A stretch of DNA of 64,000 nucleotides from RYN-230 sp963851025 (GTDB lineage Bacteria; Actinomycetota; Actinomycetes; Streptosporangiales; Streptosporangiaceae). The stretch is from positions 96,215 through 160,214 of the forward strand of contig CAWKOA010000013.1 in assembly GCA_963851025.1 (NCBI GenBank). The letters are read 5' to 3'. The notes under the pieces were generated by a model. That model saw nothing but the letters and a program-made list of their open reading frames with translations. It did no database searches and was not told the DNA's origin. Shown piece by piece: positions 48,491-56,175 of the stretch (its first letter is position 1; each line of letters opens with the position of its first letter). Made by a program: the position numbers and the translations under genes.

Positions 48491-50029
48491 GTGAACGATC
48501 TCCCCCGGCGTGCCGTAACCCGGACCGCGAAACTGGCCACCCTCCCCGTCGGCCTGGCCGGCCGGACCGCGCTCGGCCTGGGCAAGCGGCTCGGCGGCCG
48601 GCCTGCCGAGATCGTGGCCGCGGAGATCCAGCAGCGCACGGCCGAGCAGATTTTCCGCGTCCTGGGCGAGCTCAAGGGCGGGGCGATGAAGCTCGGCCAG
48701 GCGCTGTCCATCTTCGAGGCCGCGCTGCCGCCGGAGATCGCCGGGCCGTACCGGGCCACGCTGACCAAGCTGCAGGAATCGGCGCCACCGCTGCCCGCGC
48801 GGGCCGTGCACCAGGTGCTGGCCCAGGATCTCGGCCCGTCCTGGCGCGAGGCGTTCGCGGAGTTCGACGACACGCCCCGGGCGGCGGCGTCCATCGGCCA
48901 GGTGCACCGCGCGGTCTGGCAGGACGGCCGCCAGGTGGCCGTCAAGATCCAGTACCCGGGCGCCGGGCGGGCCCTGCTCAGCGACTTCAACCAGCTCAGC
49001 CGGGCCGCCCGGCTGTTCGGGATCATCATGCCCGGGCTGGAGGTCAAGCCGCTGCTGGACGAGCTGCGGGCCAGGGTCGCCGAGGAGATCGACTACCAGC
49101 TGGAAGCGACGTCGCAGCAGGCCTTCGCCAACGCCTACGCCGGCGACCCGGACATCTACGTGCCTTCGGTGGTCCAGGCGACCGACCACGTGCTCATCAC
49201 CGAGTGGATGGACGGCACACCGCTGGCCAAGATCATCGAGTCCGGGTCCCAGGAAGAGCGGAACCGGGCCGGGATCCTGTTCACCCGGTTCCTGTTCTCC
49301 GGCCCGGCCCGGGCCGGGCTGCTGCACGCCGACCCGCACCCCGGCAACTTCCGGATGCTCGACGACGGCCGTCTCGGCGTGCTGGACTTCGGGGCCGTGG
49401 ACCGGCTGCCTAACGGCCTTCCGCCGTTCATCGGCAAGCTGCTGCGGATCATCCACGGCGACGGCAGCATCCGCGAGGCCGAAGACGAGCTCCGCGAGCA
49501 GGGTTTCCTCCGCGAGGGCATCCACGTCGACCTGGACGCCCTGTACGCCTTCCTGGCCCCGCTGGCCGAGCCGTCCCGGCTGGACACGTTCAAGTTCAGC
49601 CGCGAGTGGCTGCGCGGCGAAGCCACGCGGGTGACCGACCCGCGCTCCTCGAACCTCGGACGACGGCTCAACCTGCCGCCGTCTTACGTTCTCATCCACC
49701 GGGTGTCCACCGAGGGCATCGGGGTGCTCTGCCAGCTGGAGTCCGAGGGGCCGTTCCGGGCCGAGATGATCCGGTGGATGCCGGGTTACCGGCGGGAAGG
49801 CGATCCGCCGCTGGATGGCGGCGACGGCCACGGCCCCGGGAACGGCCAGGCTCCCGGGGACGACGTGAAGGCCGGGCGCGGCCCGGAGGCCGGGGATGGC
49901 CCGGTCCCCGGGAACGGCCAAGCTCCCGGAAACGGCCAGAGTCTCCCGCATAACGTGAAGGCCGGGCCGGACCCGGAGGCCGGGAGCGCGGAGGGCACCG
50001 AAGGCGCGCTCACCCCGCCGCGCACGTAG
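48491..50029 (+). CDS. ABC1/UbiB/AarF family atypical kinase
   Basis: 512 residues from GTG 48491, complete. Family features: the Ala-rich/KxGQ region KGGAMKLGQALSIFEAALPP, RAAASIGQVHRAVW with VAVKIQYPG (Lys), the HADPHPGNF catalytic loop and LDFGAVDRL metal loop. The last 70 residues are repeats of GNGQAPG and KAGxxPEAG type, presumably disordered. UbiB proteins support quinone or lipid processes; actinobacteria use menaquinone and the target is unknown. It overlaps nothing and is followed by a terminator hairpin. Confidence 0.93.
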   Translation: MNDLPRRAVTRTAKLATLPVGLAGRTALGLGKRLGGRPAEIVAAEIQQRTAEQIFRVLGELKGGAMKLGQALSIFEAALPPEIAGPYRATLTKLQESAPPLPARAVHQVLAQDLGPSWREAFAEFDDTPRAAASIGQVHRAVWQDGRQVAVKIQYPGAGRALLSDFNQLSRAARLFGIIMPGLEVKPLLDELRARVAEEIDYQLEATSQQAFANAYAGDPDIYVPSVVQATDHVLITEWMDGTPLAKIIESGSQEERNRAGILFTRFLFSGPARAGLLHADPHPGNFRMLDDGRLGVLDFGAVDRLPNGLPPFIGKLLRIIHGDGSIREAEDELREQGFLREGIHVDLDALYAFLAPLAEPSRLDTFKFSREWLRGEATRVTDPRSSNLGRRLNLPPSYVLIHRVSTEGIGVLCQLESEGPFRAEMIRWMPGYRREGDPPLDGGDGHGPGNGQAPGDDVKAGRGPEAGDGPVPGNGQAPGNGQSLPHNVKAGPDPEAGSAEGTEGALTPPRT

Positions 50030-50068
50030 CGCGGGCCCGGCGCACGTGCCACCCCGCCCCCAACCACA

Positions 50069-50100
50069 CGTGGGGGCGGCCGGTTCCGGCCGCCCCCACG
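50069..50100 (+). terminator. Hairpin terminator after the ABC1 kinase gene
   Basis: A 15-bp perfect stem (50069-50083 / 50086-50100) around TT (effectively a 6-base loop after fraying), 40 bases after the kinase stop and facing a convergent small gene. It is GC-only apart from the CGTG/CACG ends. Confidence 0.75.
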
Positions 50101-50153
50101 CCCCCGCGGCATGGTTCACCGTGTGGTTCCCGGTGCGCTTCTTCCTGTCGTGC

Positions 50154-50342
50154 TCAGGGCATCAGCCCTAACCCGTTGCGCAACCGCCTGGCCGAGGCCT
50201 TGGCGCGCTCCAGCCGCCGCGAGGCCCGGTCCACCCGGCGCGAGGCCCTGCGCAGTGCGCGGAGCTGTGCCGCCTGGGCGTCCCGGCGTGACTGGTCCAG
50301 TAGTTCGCGATGCCTTTCCGCTGGATAGTTGATCGGGTGCAT
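50154..50342 (-). CDS. Small basic coiled-coil-like protein downstream of whiB7
   Basis: 62 residues, about a third Arg, predicted to be one long helix (RRASRRVDRASRRLERAKAS), starting MHPINYPAERHRELLDQSRR. Small Arg-rich proteins with this MHPxxYxxxRHR opening occur in many actinomycetes next to wbl genes, as remembered; function unknown. It lies 48 bases after whiB7 on the same strand and is probably cotranscribed. Confidence 0.7.
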   Translation of the reverse strand: MHPINYPAERHRELLDQSRRDAQAAQLRALRRASRRVDRASRRLERAKASARRLRNGLGLMP

Positions 50343-50390
50343 GTTCCTAAACCGCCCGTCTTCACTGACTGACAGAATCGACGACTCGAC

Positions 50391-50756
50391 TCAGGCCGCC
50401 ACTTCGGTCTTGCGTGGGCGACCACGCGGCCTCTTGCGCGGCAGGATCTGGCCGCGCAAGAACAGCTCACCGCCCCATACGCCCCAGGGCTCCCGGCGCT
50501 CCATGGCCCCGGACAGGCAGGCCAGCCTGGCCGCGCAACCGGCGCAGAGCGCCTTAGCCGTCTCCACATCCTCGGGAGACTCGGCGAAGAACAACTCCGG
50601 GTCATCCGTGCAGGGCAGCTGCGTGCTGCGTGCCGCCGGCACCACAGCGCGGCTGACCTCGGTCAGGCCTGATCCTGAGTACACGGATTCTGGTGCGGAT
50701 ACTGCCTCGAACCCCGCCGCGCCCGCAGCAACGGCGGCGGTACCGGGCCCGTACAT
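50391..50756 (-). CDS. whiB7: WhiB7 (WblC) antibiotic-resistance regulator
   Basis: 121 residues from ATG 50756, with GAGAGGGG eight bases upstream. The four Fe-S Cys are in LPCTDDPELFF, ALCAGCAARLAC. EPWGVWGGELFL is the WhiB7-specific turn, and the C-terminus has the AT-hook KRPRGRPRK that distinguishes WhiB7/WblC from other Wbl proteins. It binds sigma-A region 4 and AT-rich DNA just upstream of -35 elements to activate intrinsic resistance genes. A long leader with its own ORF and a terminator hairpin precedes it. Confidence 0.95.
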   Translation of the reverse strand: MYGPGTAAVAAGAAGFEAVSAPESVYSGSGLTEVSRAVVPAARSTQLPCTDDPELFFAESPEDVETAKALCAGCAARLACLSGAMERREPWGVWGGELFLRGQILPRKRPRGRPRKTEVAA

Positions 50757-50826
50757 CGTCCAACCCCTCTCGTCCTGGTCTTACCGTCTCTCATGGGTCT
50801 GACAAAACGGCGGGCCCGACATGACG

Positions 50827-50860
50827 AAGGCCGCGGACCCGGTAGCGGGTCCGCGGCCTT
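50827..50860 (-). terminator. Intrinsic terminator hairpin in the whiB7 leader (attenuator)
   Basis: A 15-bp perfect stem (AAGGCCGCGGACCCG, loop of four, and its complement) lies 71 bases upstream of the whiB7 start and 22 bases beyond the stop of the leader ORF. A second hairpin (GGATCC-type arms at 50864-50870 and 50890-50896) lies immediately before it and encloses the leader ORF stop. GGCCT at 50872-50880 on the minus strand could pair with AGGCC of the terminator arm, giving an alternative fold. The T-tract is weak. Confidence 0.75.
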
Positions 50861-50882
50861 TAGGGGATCCAGGCCGGCCTGT

Positions 50883-51209
50883 CTAGACCGGATCCCAGGC
50901 TGGGAGCGAACCCGTTTGGCTGTCGCCAGTGGCGACAGCGCCGATAGCGTGGGCGTACGTCTGAGCGGGGTTGTTCTGCTTGCGGTGGGCAAAGCCCAGG
51001 CGCGGCTTGACCGACGCCGGACCCTGGCTGAGCCACGGCATGCGAACACCCGCGGCAGCGCGCGAAGGCGCCATCTCACGGATATCTGCGGTGCAGGAGG
51101 TGGCCAGGACGCCAAGGGACGGGCGAGCACCCAGCGACGCAGCAGAAATTCCGGCGTACGGTCGCGCCGTAACCGGAATGAAGGTCTCGTTGCTATTCAC
51201 TCGGCCCAC
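50883..51209 (-). CDS. Leader ORF upstream of whiB7 (105-108 residues)
   Basis: The frame opens with GTG 51209 or, better spaced from GGAAGGGGG, GTG 51200 (VNSNETFIPVTARPYAG). It ends at TAG 50883, inside a small hairpin and just before the terminator. Composition is mixed (ATSCTADIREMAPSRA, GFAHRKQNNPAQTYAHAIGA), with less extreme third-position GC than its neighbours. No family is recognised. It is long for a regulatory leader peptide, but its position between the promoter and attenuator fits ribosome-mediated control of whiB7. An independent small gene is the alternative. Confidence 0.55.
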   Translation of the reverse strand: MGRVNSNETFIPVTARPYAGISAASLGARPSLGVLATSCTADIREMAPSRAAAGVRMPWLSQGPASVKPRLGFAHRKQNNPAQTYAHAIGAVATGDSQTGSLPAWDPV

Positions 51210-51255
51210 CCCCTTCCGTCAAGGTGTCGTCAGCTCACCGAGGAACATAGGAAGA

Positions 51256-51295
51256 AGCCTAAGGACCCAGGTCGGGCAGGGCAACTTCTTTTTCT
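51256..51295 (-). promoter_or_regulatory. WhiB7-type promoter of the whiB7 locus
   Basis: On the minus strand an AT-rich box AGAAAAAGAAG (51285-51295) directly abuts TTGCCC (51279-51284), followed 17 bases later by TAGGCT (51256-51261). AT-rich sequence immediately upstream of the -35 is the WhiB7 recognition signature, so autoregulation is likely. AAGTTGCCC is repeated just upstream (51296-51304), flanking the AT box. Predicted start is near 51249, about 40-50 bases before the leader ORF. Confidence 0.65.
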
Positions 51296-51397
51296 GGGCA
51301 ACTTCTGTCGCCGGTCTCCCAGGGCCGGCCTGGGCACCGCGGGCTGGCCGCCGGACCGGCGCAGGCTGCACCGCCCGGGTCACCGCAGGCCGCACGC

Positions 51398-52222
51398 TCA
51401 GGTCGCGGTGCGGACCAGGCCTTCCTGCACGACGGACACCACCAGCTCGCCTTCTTCGGTGAAGACCTGGCCGCGGGCCAGTCCCCGGGCCCCGGCCGCG
51501 GTCGGCGATTCCTGGTCGTACAGGAGCCAGCGGTCCGCGCGGAACGGCCGGTGGAACCACATCGCGTGATCCAGGCTGGCCCCGCTCGTCTGGCCGTCCG
51601 CCCAGGACAAACCGTGCCGGCGCAGCACCGAGTCGAGCAGGGTCAGGTCCGAGGCGTAGGTCATCAGGCACACGTGCAGCAGCGGGTCGTCCGGCAGCTC
51701 GCCGTTGGCCCGCAGCCAGACCAGGTTGTGCTCGGTGTCCGCGACCCGCTGGCCGTCGGGATCCCGGCGGGACGGCCCGATGAAGCGCAGGTCGATGGGC
51801 TGCGCGGCCAGGGACTCGTCGTCGAGCCGGGTGACGTCATCCGGGGCCGGTACCGAGGGGATCGCCACGGCGTGCTGCACGCCCGGCTCGGGATGATGGA
51901 ACGAGGCGGAGAGCGTGAAGATCGTCTTGCCGTGCTGGATGGCGGAGACCCGGCGGGTGGTGAAGGACCGGCCGTCCCGGACCCGGTCCACGGTGTAGAC
52001 GATCGGGGCGGCGGGGTCGCCGGGCCGGATGAAGTAGGCGTGCAGCGAGTGCACCGGGCGGTCGGCGGGCACCGTGCGGCCCGCCGCCACCAGCGCCTGG
52101 CCGGCCACCTGGCCGCCGAAAACCCGCTGCCGCCAGTCACTGGGACTGCGGCCGCGGAAGATGTTCACCTCGATCTGCTCCAGGTCGAGCAGATCGATCA
52201 GGCTTTCCAGCGCCTTGCTCAC
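51398..52222 (-). CDS. tesB: Acyl-CoA thioesterase II (TesB)
   Basis: Double-hotdog thioesterase hydrolysing medium/long acyl-CoAs, 274 residues. Family features: VFGGQVAGQALVAAGRTVP, SLHAYFIRPGD, GRSFTTRRVSAIQHGKTIF, LVWLRANGELPDD, SLDHAMWFHRPFRAD, DQESPTAAGARGLARGQVFT with the catalytic Asp/Gln/Thr region. The start is at 52222 (MSKALESLIDLLDLEQIEVN). It lies downstream of uvrD2 and upstream of the whiB7 promoter on the same strand. Physiological substrate unknown. Confidence 0.94.
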   Translation of the reverse strand: MSKALESLIDLLDLEQIEVNIFRGRSPSDWRQRVFGGQVAGQALVAAGRTVPADRPVHSLHAYFIRPGDPAAPIVYTVDRVRDGRSFTTRRVSAIQHGKTIFTLSASFHHPEPGVQHAVAIPSVPAPDDVTRLDDESLAAQPIDLRFIGPSRRDPDGQRVADTEHNLVWLRANGELPDDPLLHVCLMTYASDLTLLDSVLRRHGLSWADGQTSGASLDHAMWFHRPFRADRWLLYDQESPTAAGARGLARGQVFTEEGELVVSVVQEGLVRTAT

Positions 52223-52300
52223 GCGGGCACGGTACCGGTCAGCGGCGCCCAGGTGGGCCCCGGGCCCAGCGCCGGGCGCCGGGAATTGAGGCGCCGGGGT

Positions 52301-54142
52301 CTAGCGGCGGAGGCTGCCGAGGAACCGGGACGGCTTGCGGGTGCGCCGCGAGCCCGGGGACCGGGCCAGCGACCAGGACAGGAAGATCCGCTCCCGGGCC
52401 CGGGTGACGCCCACGTAGAGCAGCCTGCGCTCCTCCTCGATCGCCTCGTCGGTCTGCGCGTACACGATCGGCAGCGTGCCCTCGGTCAGGCCGGGCAGGA
52501 AGACCACGTCCCACTCCAGCCCCTTGGCCGCGTGCAGCGAGGCCAGGGTGACGCCCTGGATGGCGGGGGCGTGCTCGATGGCGCTGCGGCGGCCCAGTTC
52601 GCCGACGAACCCGGCCAGGGCGGCCTCGGGATGGGCCGCGAAGTAGTCCGCCGCGAGCTGGGCCAGCGCCTCCAGGGACTCCCAGCGCTCCCGGGCGGCT
52701 CCCCGGCCGGCCGGGGCGTCCCGGGTCAGGCCCAGCCCGGCCAGGATGTGCCGGACCTCGGCCGGCGGGTCGCTGCCGTCCTGGGTGGACACCGATTTGG
52801 CCGCCGCGCGGAGCAATCCGGTCGCCTGGCGTACCTCGCGCCGGTCGAAGAACCGTTCCGCCCCGCGGACCTGGCAGGGCACGCCCCGCTCGGCCAGCGC
52901 CCGCTCGAGCGCCAGCGTCTGGGCGTTGGTCCGGACCAGCACGGCCACCTGGCCCGGCGGCAGCCCCGCCGCGCGCAGCGCGTCCACCCGGGCGGCCACC
53001 GCGGACGCTTCCTCCTCCTCGTCCGCGTACTCGGCGAACTCCGCGGCCGGGCCCGCGGGGCGCTGCGCGACCAGGGCGGCCGCGGAACTGCTCCCGGGGT
53101 GGCGCGCCCGCCCGGTCCCCCGGGCAGCAGCGGCCCGGCCCGGAGCTGCTCGGCCAGGGACCGCGGCCGGGCCGCGCCGGTCAGCTGGTTCGCCAGCGCG
53201 ACGACCTGCGGCGTGGAGCGGTAGTTGCGGACGAGCTGGACCACCGTGGCATCGGGGAACTCTGCGGTGAAACCGGTCAGGTAGGAGGCGGTCGCCCCGG
53301 CGAACGAGTAGATGGTCTGCCGCGGGTCCCCGACCACGCACACGTCGTCACGGTCCCCCGCCCAGCTGTCCAGGAGCAGCTTCTGCAGCGGGTTGACGTC
53401 CTGGTACTCGTCGATCACGAAATAGCGGTACCGGTCCCGTGACCTCCGCCGCCGCCTGCGCGTGCTCGGCGAGGATGGCCGCGGTGAGCTCCAGCACGGA
53501 TTCGAAGTCCACCAGGTGGCGCTCCCGGCAGAGATCCTCGTAGCTGGCGTAGAGCCGGGCCACCACGTCGGCGGCCAGCGGCGGGGTGCGGCCCGCCTTC
53601 GCCGAGGCGCTCGCGTAGTCGTCCGGCCGCACCTGGGACACCTTGGCCCACTCGATCTCGGACGCGACGTCCCGCAGCTCCGCGACCCCGGCGCTCACCC
53701 GCAGGGCCCGGGCCGCCTCGGCCAGCAGGCCCACCTTGGAGTCCAGCACCGCCGGGGGCCGCCCGCCCACCGTGGCGGGCCAGAAGTGGGTGAGCTGGCG
53801 CAGCGCCGCCGAGTGGAAGGTACGCGCCTGGACCCGCTCCAGGCCCCCTCCGGACCCGGCCAGCTGGACCATCCTGGCCCGCAGCTCCCCGGCGGCGCGG
53901 GTGGTGAACGTCACCGCGAGCACGTGCGCCGGGTCCACCACGCCGGTCAGCGCCGCGTAGGCGATCCGGTGCGCGACCGCGCGGGTCTTGCCGGTCCCCG
54001 CCCCGGCCAGCACGCAGACCGGGCCCGTGGTGGCCAGGGCCACCTGCCGTTGCTCCGGGTCCAGCGCCGCCAGCACGGCCTCCGGATCGGTACCCGCCGG
54101 CCCGGGCTCTGGCCCCGCTGGCTCACTCACCCCTGCGCGCAC
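52301..54142 (-). CDS. uvrD2: UvrD2-type SF1A DNA helicase, two frameshifts, no HRDC
   Basis: GTG 54142 has AGGAGG six bases upstream. N-terminus: LDPEQRQVALATTGPVCVLA with Walker A AGAGTGKTRAV. Break near 53435; then FVIDEYQDVNPLQKLLLDSW (Walker B/motif II), VGDPRQTIYSFAGA (motif III) and RNYRSTPQVVALAN. Break near 53090; then SLHAAKGLEWDVVFLPGLTEG (motif V) and RRLLYVGVTRARERIFLSWS (motif VI). It stops at SRFLGSLRR, where mycobacterial UvrD2 continues into an HRDC domain; only 78 bases separate this stop from tesB. It acts as a 3'-5' ATP-dependent helicase in DNA repair. Faces mrx1. Confidence 0.88.
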
Positions 54143-54273
54143 GTGCTACCTCCTGTGCCCGCCATCCTCCCGCATCCCGCCGACATGGGTACCGGCCGCG
54201 CACCGCTCCCGGGCTGCTTCTTGCCGCGCTGACCAGCCCATACGACCAGATAACGAACACCTGTCACGGAAAC

Positions 54274-54300
54274 GGGAAGCCGGCACGGGTCTGGCGTGTT
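54274..54300 (+). promoter_or_regulatory. Candidate SigR/SigH-type promoter for the mycoredoxin gene
   Basis: GGGAA (54274-54278) and GTT (54298-54300) are separated by 19 bases, matching the GGAAT-N18/19-GTT pattern of disulfide-stress ECF sigma factors. The predicted leader is about 30 bases. The -35 is GGGAAG rather than GGGAAT, so confidence is moderate. Confidence 0.4.
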
Positions 54301-54339
54301 GAGGAGTCGGAACCAACCTGAGACGATGGGAGCGGCTGC

Positions 54340-54597
54340 GTGTCTGAGCCGGTGACGATGTACACCACCCAGTGGTGCGCTTTCTGCCGACGGCTGAAGA
54401 GCCAACTGGCCCGGGACGGGATCGAGGTAACCGAGGTCGACATCGAGCGCGATGAGGCGGCGGCCAGCTTCGTGATCAGCGTCAACGGTGGCAACATGAC
54501 CGTGCCCACCCTTGTATTCTCCGATGGGACGGCGATGACGAACCCATCGGCGGCCCAGGTCAAGGAAAGGCTGCGCGGGCTCGCCGCGAACTTATGA
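54340..54597 (+). CDS. mrx1: Mycoredoxin (glutaredoxin-like, Mrx1)
   Basis: 85-residue thioredoxin-fold reductase of mycothiol-mixed disulfides. The active site is WCAFC (Cys13, Cys16), followed by RRLKSQLARDGI; TVPTLVFSDG contains the cis-Pro, and the C-terminal helix is AAQVKERLRGLAAN. It starts at GTG 54340 (VSEPVTMYTTQWC). The partner is mycothiol, normal for actinobacteria. A SigR-like promoter precedes it. Divergent from uvrD2, as in related actinomycetes. Confidence 0.93.
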   Translation: MSEPVTMYTTQWCAFCRRLKSQLARDGIEVTEVDIERDEAAASFVISVNGGNMTVPTLVFSDGTAMTNPSAAQVKERLRGLAANL

Positions 54598-54747
54598 GTG
54601 GCAGGCACGACCGAATGAATCCTGACGCGCGTGCGCGCGCCGGGCAGCTCTGGCGTGCCCGTAGAAAGCGCAGGCCAGCGCGGTGCCGGCCAGCATGACG
54701 CGGCCCGCGGCGGTGTAAGCGGGGCCGGGGCCGGGGATGGCCTGGGC

Positions 54748-55488
54748 ATGACGGATCGCTCAGACGCGGGTGGATCCCGGGGGGACGACCGGGACCCGGG
54801 CCCGGCCACCGACGGCCCGACCGTGCCCATGGATGCGGTAGCGCGGCGTACCCCGACCGGCTGGCGCGTCGGCGATGAGGAAGTGCCGGACCTGACCAGC
54901 GCCATGGTCCTGGCCGACCTGCTCGCCGCCGAGTTGTCCGCCGAGGAGCAGGCCGACCTGGATGCCGCAGCCGCCGCCGCGCCGCCGCAGGCCCCCAGGG
55001 ACGCGGCCACCCGCAACGCCGGCCAGCTCGGCGGGGTCAGCAGCCCGCCCGGCCGCCCCGGCAACGCGGGGTACGGCGCATCGGGGTCCGGCGCGCCGGG
55101 GGCGGGCGCGGGTGCGGCGCCGCGCCCGGGTGCGCACCGTGCGGAGGAGACCCCGTTCGGGCCGGCCGACGCCGCCCGGCTCCGCGAAGCCGAGCAGCTC
55201 AACGAGGCCGAGCAGCTCAAGGAGACGGTCGCGCAACTCGAGCGGGCGCTGACCGTCCGGGTCCGGGTGGAGCAGGCCATCGGGGTGCTCGCGGAGCGGC
55301 ACCGGATCCGGCCGCGGCAGGCATTCGAGCTGCTCAGGTCGGCGTCCCGGGCGCGCGGGCAGAAGATCATGGAGACGGCCAGCCAGGTGATCGCCAGCGC
55401 GACCAACCCGCTGCTGCGGTTGCCGGAGGAACTGGCCAAGCCGCCGATGCCGCGCCGGATGCCCCGGCGCAGCCGGGGCGAGGCCTGA
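54748..55488 (+). CDS. ANTAR-domain protein without receiver
   Basis: 246 residues from ATG 54748 (MTDRSDAGGSRGDD). The first half is disordered and contains TGWRVGDEEVPDLTSAMVLA, a possible short folded element, and two EAEQLNEAEQLKE-type heptads forming a coiled coil (about 150-175). The ANTAR RNA-binding domain is at about 175-225: TVRVRVEQAIGVLAERHRIR then RQAFELLRSASRARGQKI. ANTAR proteins bind paired hairpins and cause antitermination. No phosphoreceiver or GAF is seen, so the input is probably through the coiled coil or an unknown partner. C-terminus RMPRRSRGEA is basic. Confidence 0.8.
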   Translation: MTDRSDAGGSRGDDRDPGPATDGPTVPMDAVARRTPTGWRVGDEEVPDLTSAMVLADLLAAELSAEEQADLDAAAAAAPPQAPRDAATRNAGQLGGVSSPPGRPGNAGYGASGSGAPGAGAGAAPRPGAHRAEETPFGPADAARLREAEQLNEAEQLKETVAQLERALTVRVRVEQAIGVLAERHRIRPRQAFELLRSASRARGQKIMETASQVIASATNPLLRLPEELAKPPMPRRMPRRSRGEA

Positions 55489-55660
55489 CCTCCCCGGCTC
55501 CCTGATGTCGTCTGCCGGCACTTCCCAGAGGTCATCTCACCGGCCTCGCCCGACGTCACGTCCCCGGCACCCCCTGACGTCATCCCATGGGCACTCCCCC
55601 TGGCATCACCTCTCCGGCACCCTCTGACGTCACGTCCCCGGCACCGCCCGGGCCGTCTCC

Positions 55661-55750
55661 CGGCACCGCCCGGCGACCTCACCGGCACCGCCCGGCGACC
55701 TCACCGGCACCGCCCGCCGACCTCACCGGCACCGCCCGGCCCGAGCTCAC
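55661..55750 (+). repeat. 22-bp tandem repeat, four units
   Basis: Units CGGCACCGCCCGGCGACCTCAC at 55661-55682 and 55683-55704 are identical, a third (55705-55726) has one change, and a fourth (55727-55750) is 24 bases with several changes. They lie 170 bases after the ANTAR gene. Confidence 0.7.
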
Positions 55751-56015
55751 CGGCCTCCCTGGCGGTAATTTTGCGTTCCTATTGCCGTCGTGGGGCTTAG
55801 TAAAGACTTTCCGGCGACCGGGCCGGGCGGACCATCATTAATGCGCATCGAAAGATGACCCGGATTGTTCCTTCTCGTGACCGGCCATTATCACTGCGGA
55901 TGCGAGACTTATCCCCGGAAACGGGCCCCTGGCCGATACGCGCGGCGCCGGCGTTTGCCGCAATGGTGCTTTGCTGCACGGTTGACGCACCACGTTTGCT
56001 GCCCCGGGATCTGCC

Positions 56016-56082
56016 GCACTGGTGTTTGCTGCACTGGTGTTTGCTGCACTGGTGTTTGCTGCACTGGTGTTTGCTGCACTGG
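56016..56082 (+). repeat. 15-bp tandem repeat, 4.5 units
   Basis: Four perfect copies of GCACTGGTGTTTGCT (56016-56030, 56031-56045, 56046-56060, 56061-56075) plus GCACTGG. A degenerate copy lies near 55988-56000. The unit is much less GC-rich than the surroundings and, being a multiple of three, leaves reading frames open on both strands. Confidence 0.9.
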
Positions 56083-56175
56083 GCGGCGGCAGCATCCCCG
56101 GCCATCCTGGCCCAGCCCGGCCTACGGGCGGGTTTCCGATCGCCACAGGGGACGAGGCGGAGGACGCGCGATTTG

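Larger units (their letters stand above)
55489..56175. other. Non-coding region with two sets of tandem repeats
   Basis: 687 bases with no convincing gene. The first part (55489-55660) has GACGTCACGTCCCCGGCACC-like blocks; 55661-55750 has 22-base repeats; 55761-55930 is markedly less GC-rich and may hold the promoter of the next gene; 56016-56082 has 15-base repeats. The downstream reading frame is open back to 55855, but the product there is repeats of CLLHW, so I place the start later. Confidence 0.5.

Noticed and set aside
55855..56175. N-terminal extension of the GT-C-like protein with CLLHW repeats
   Set aside because: The segment consists largely of a 15-bp DNA repeat that leaves several frames open on both strands; a GTG at 56176 gives a more natural start.
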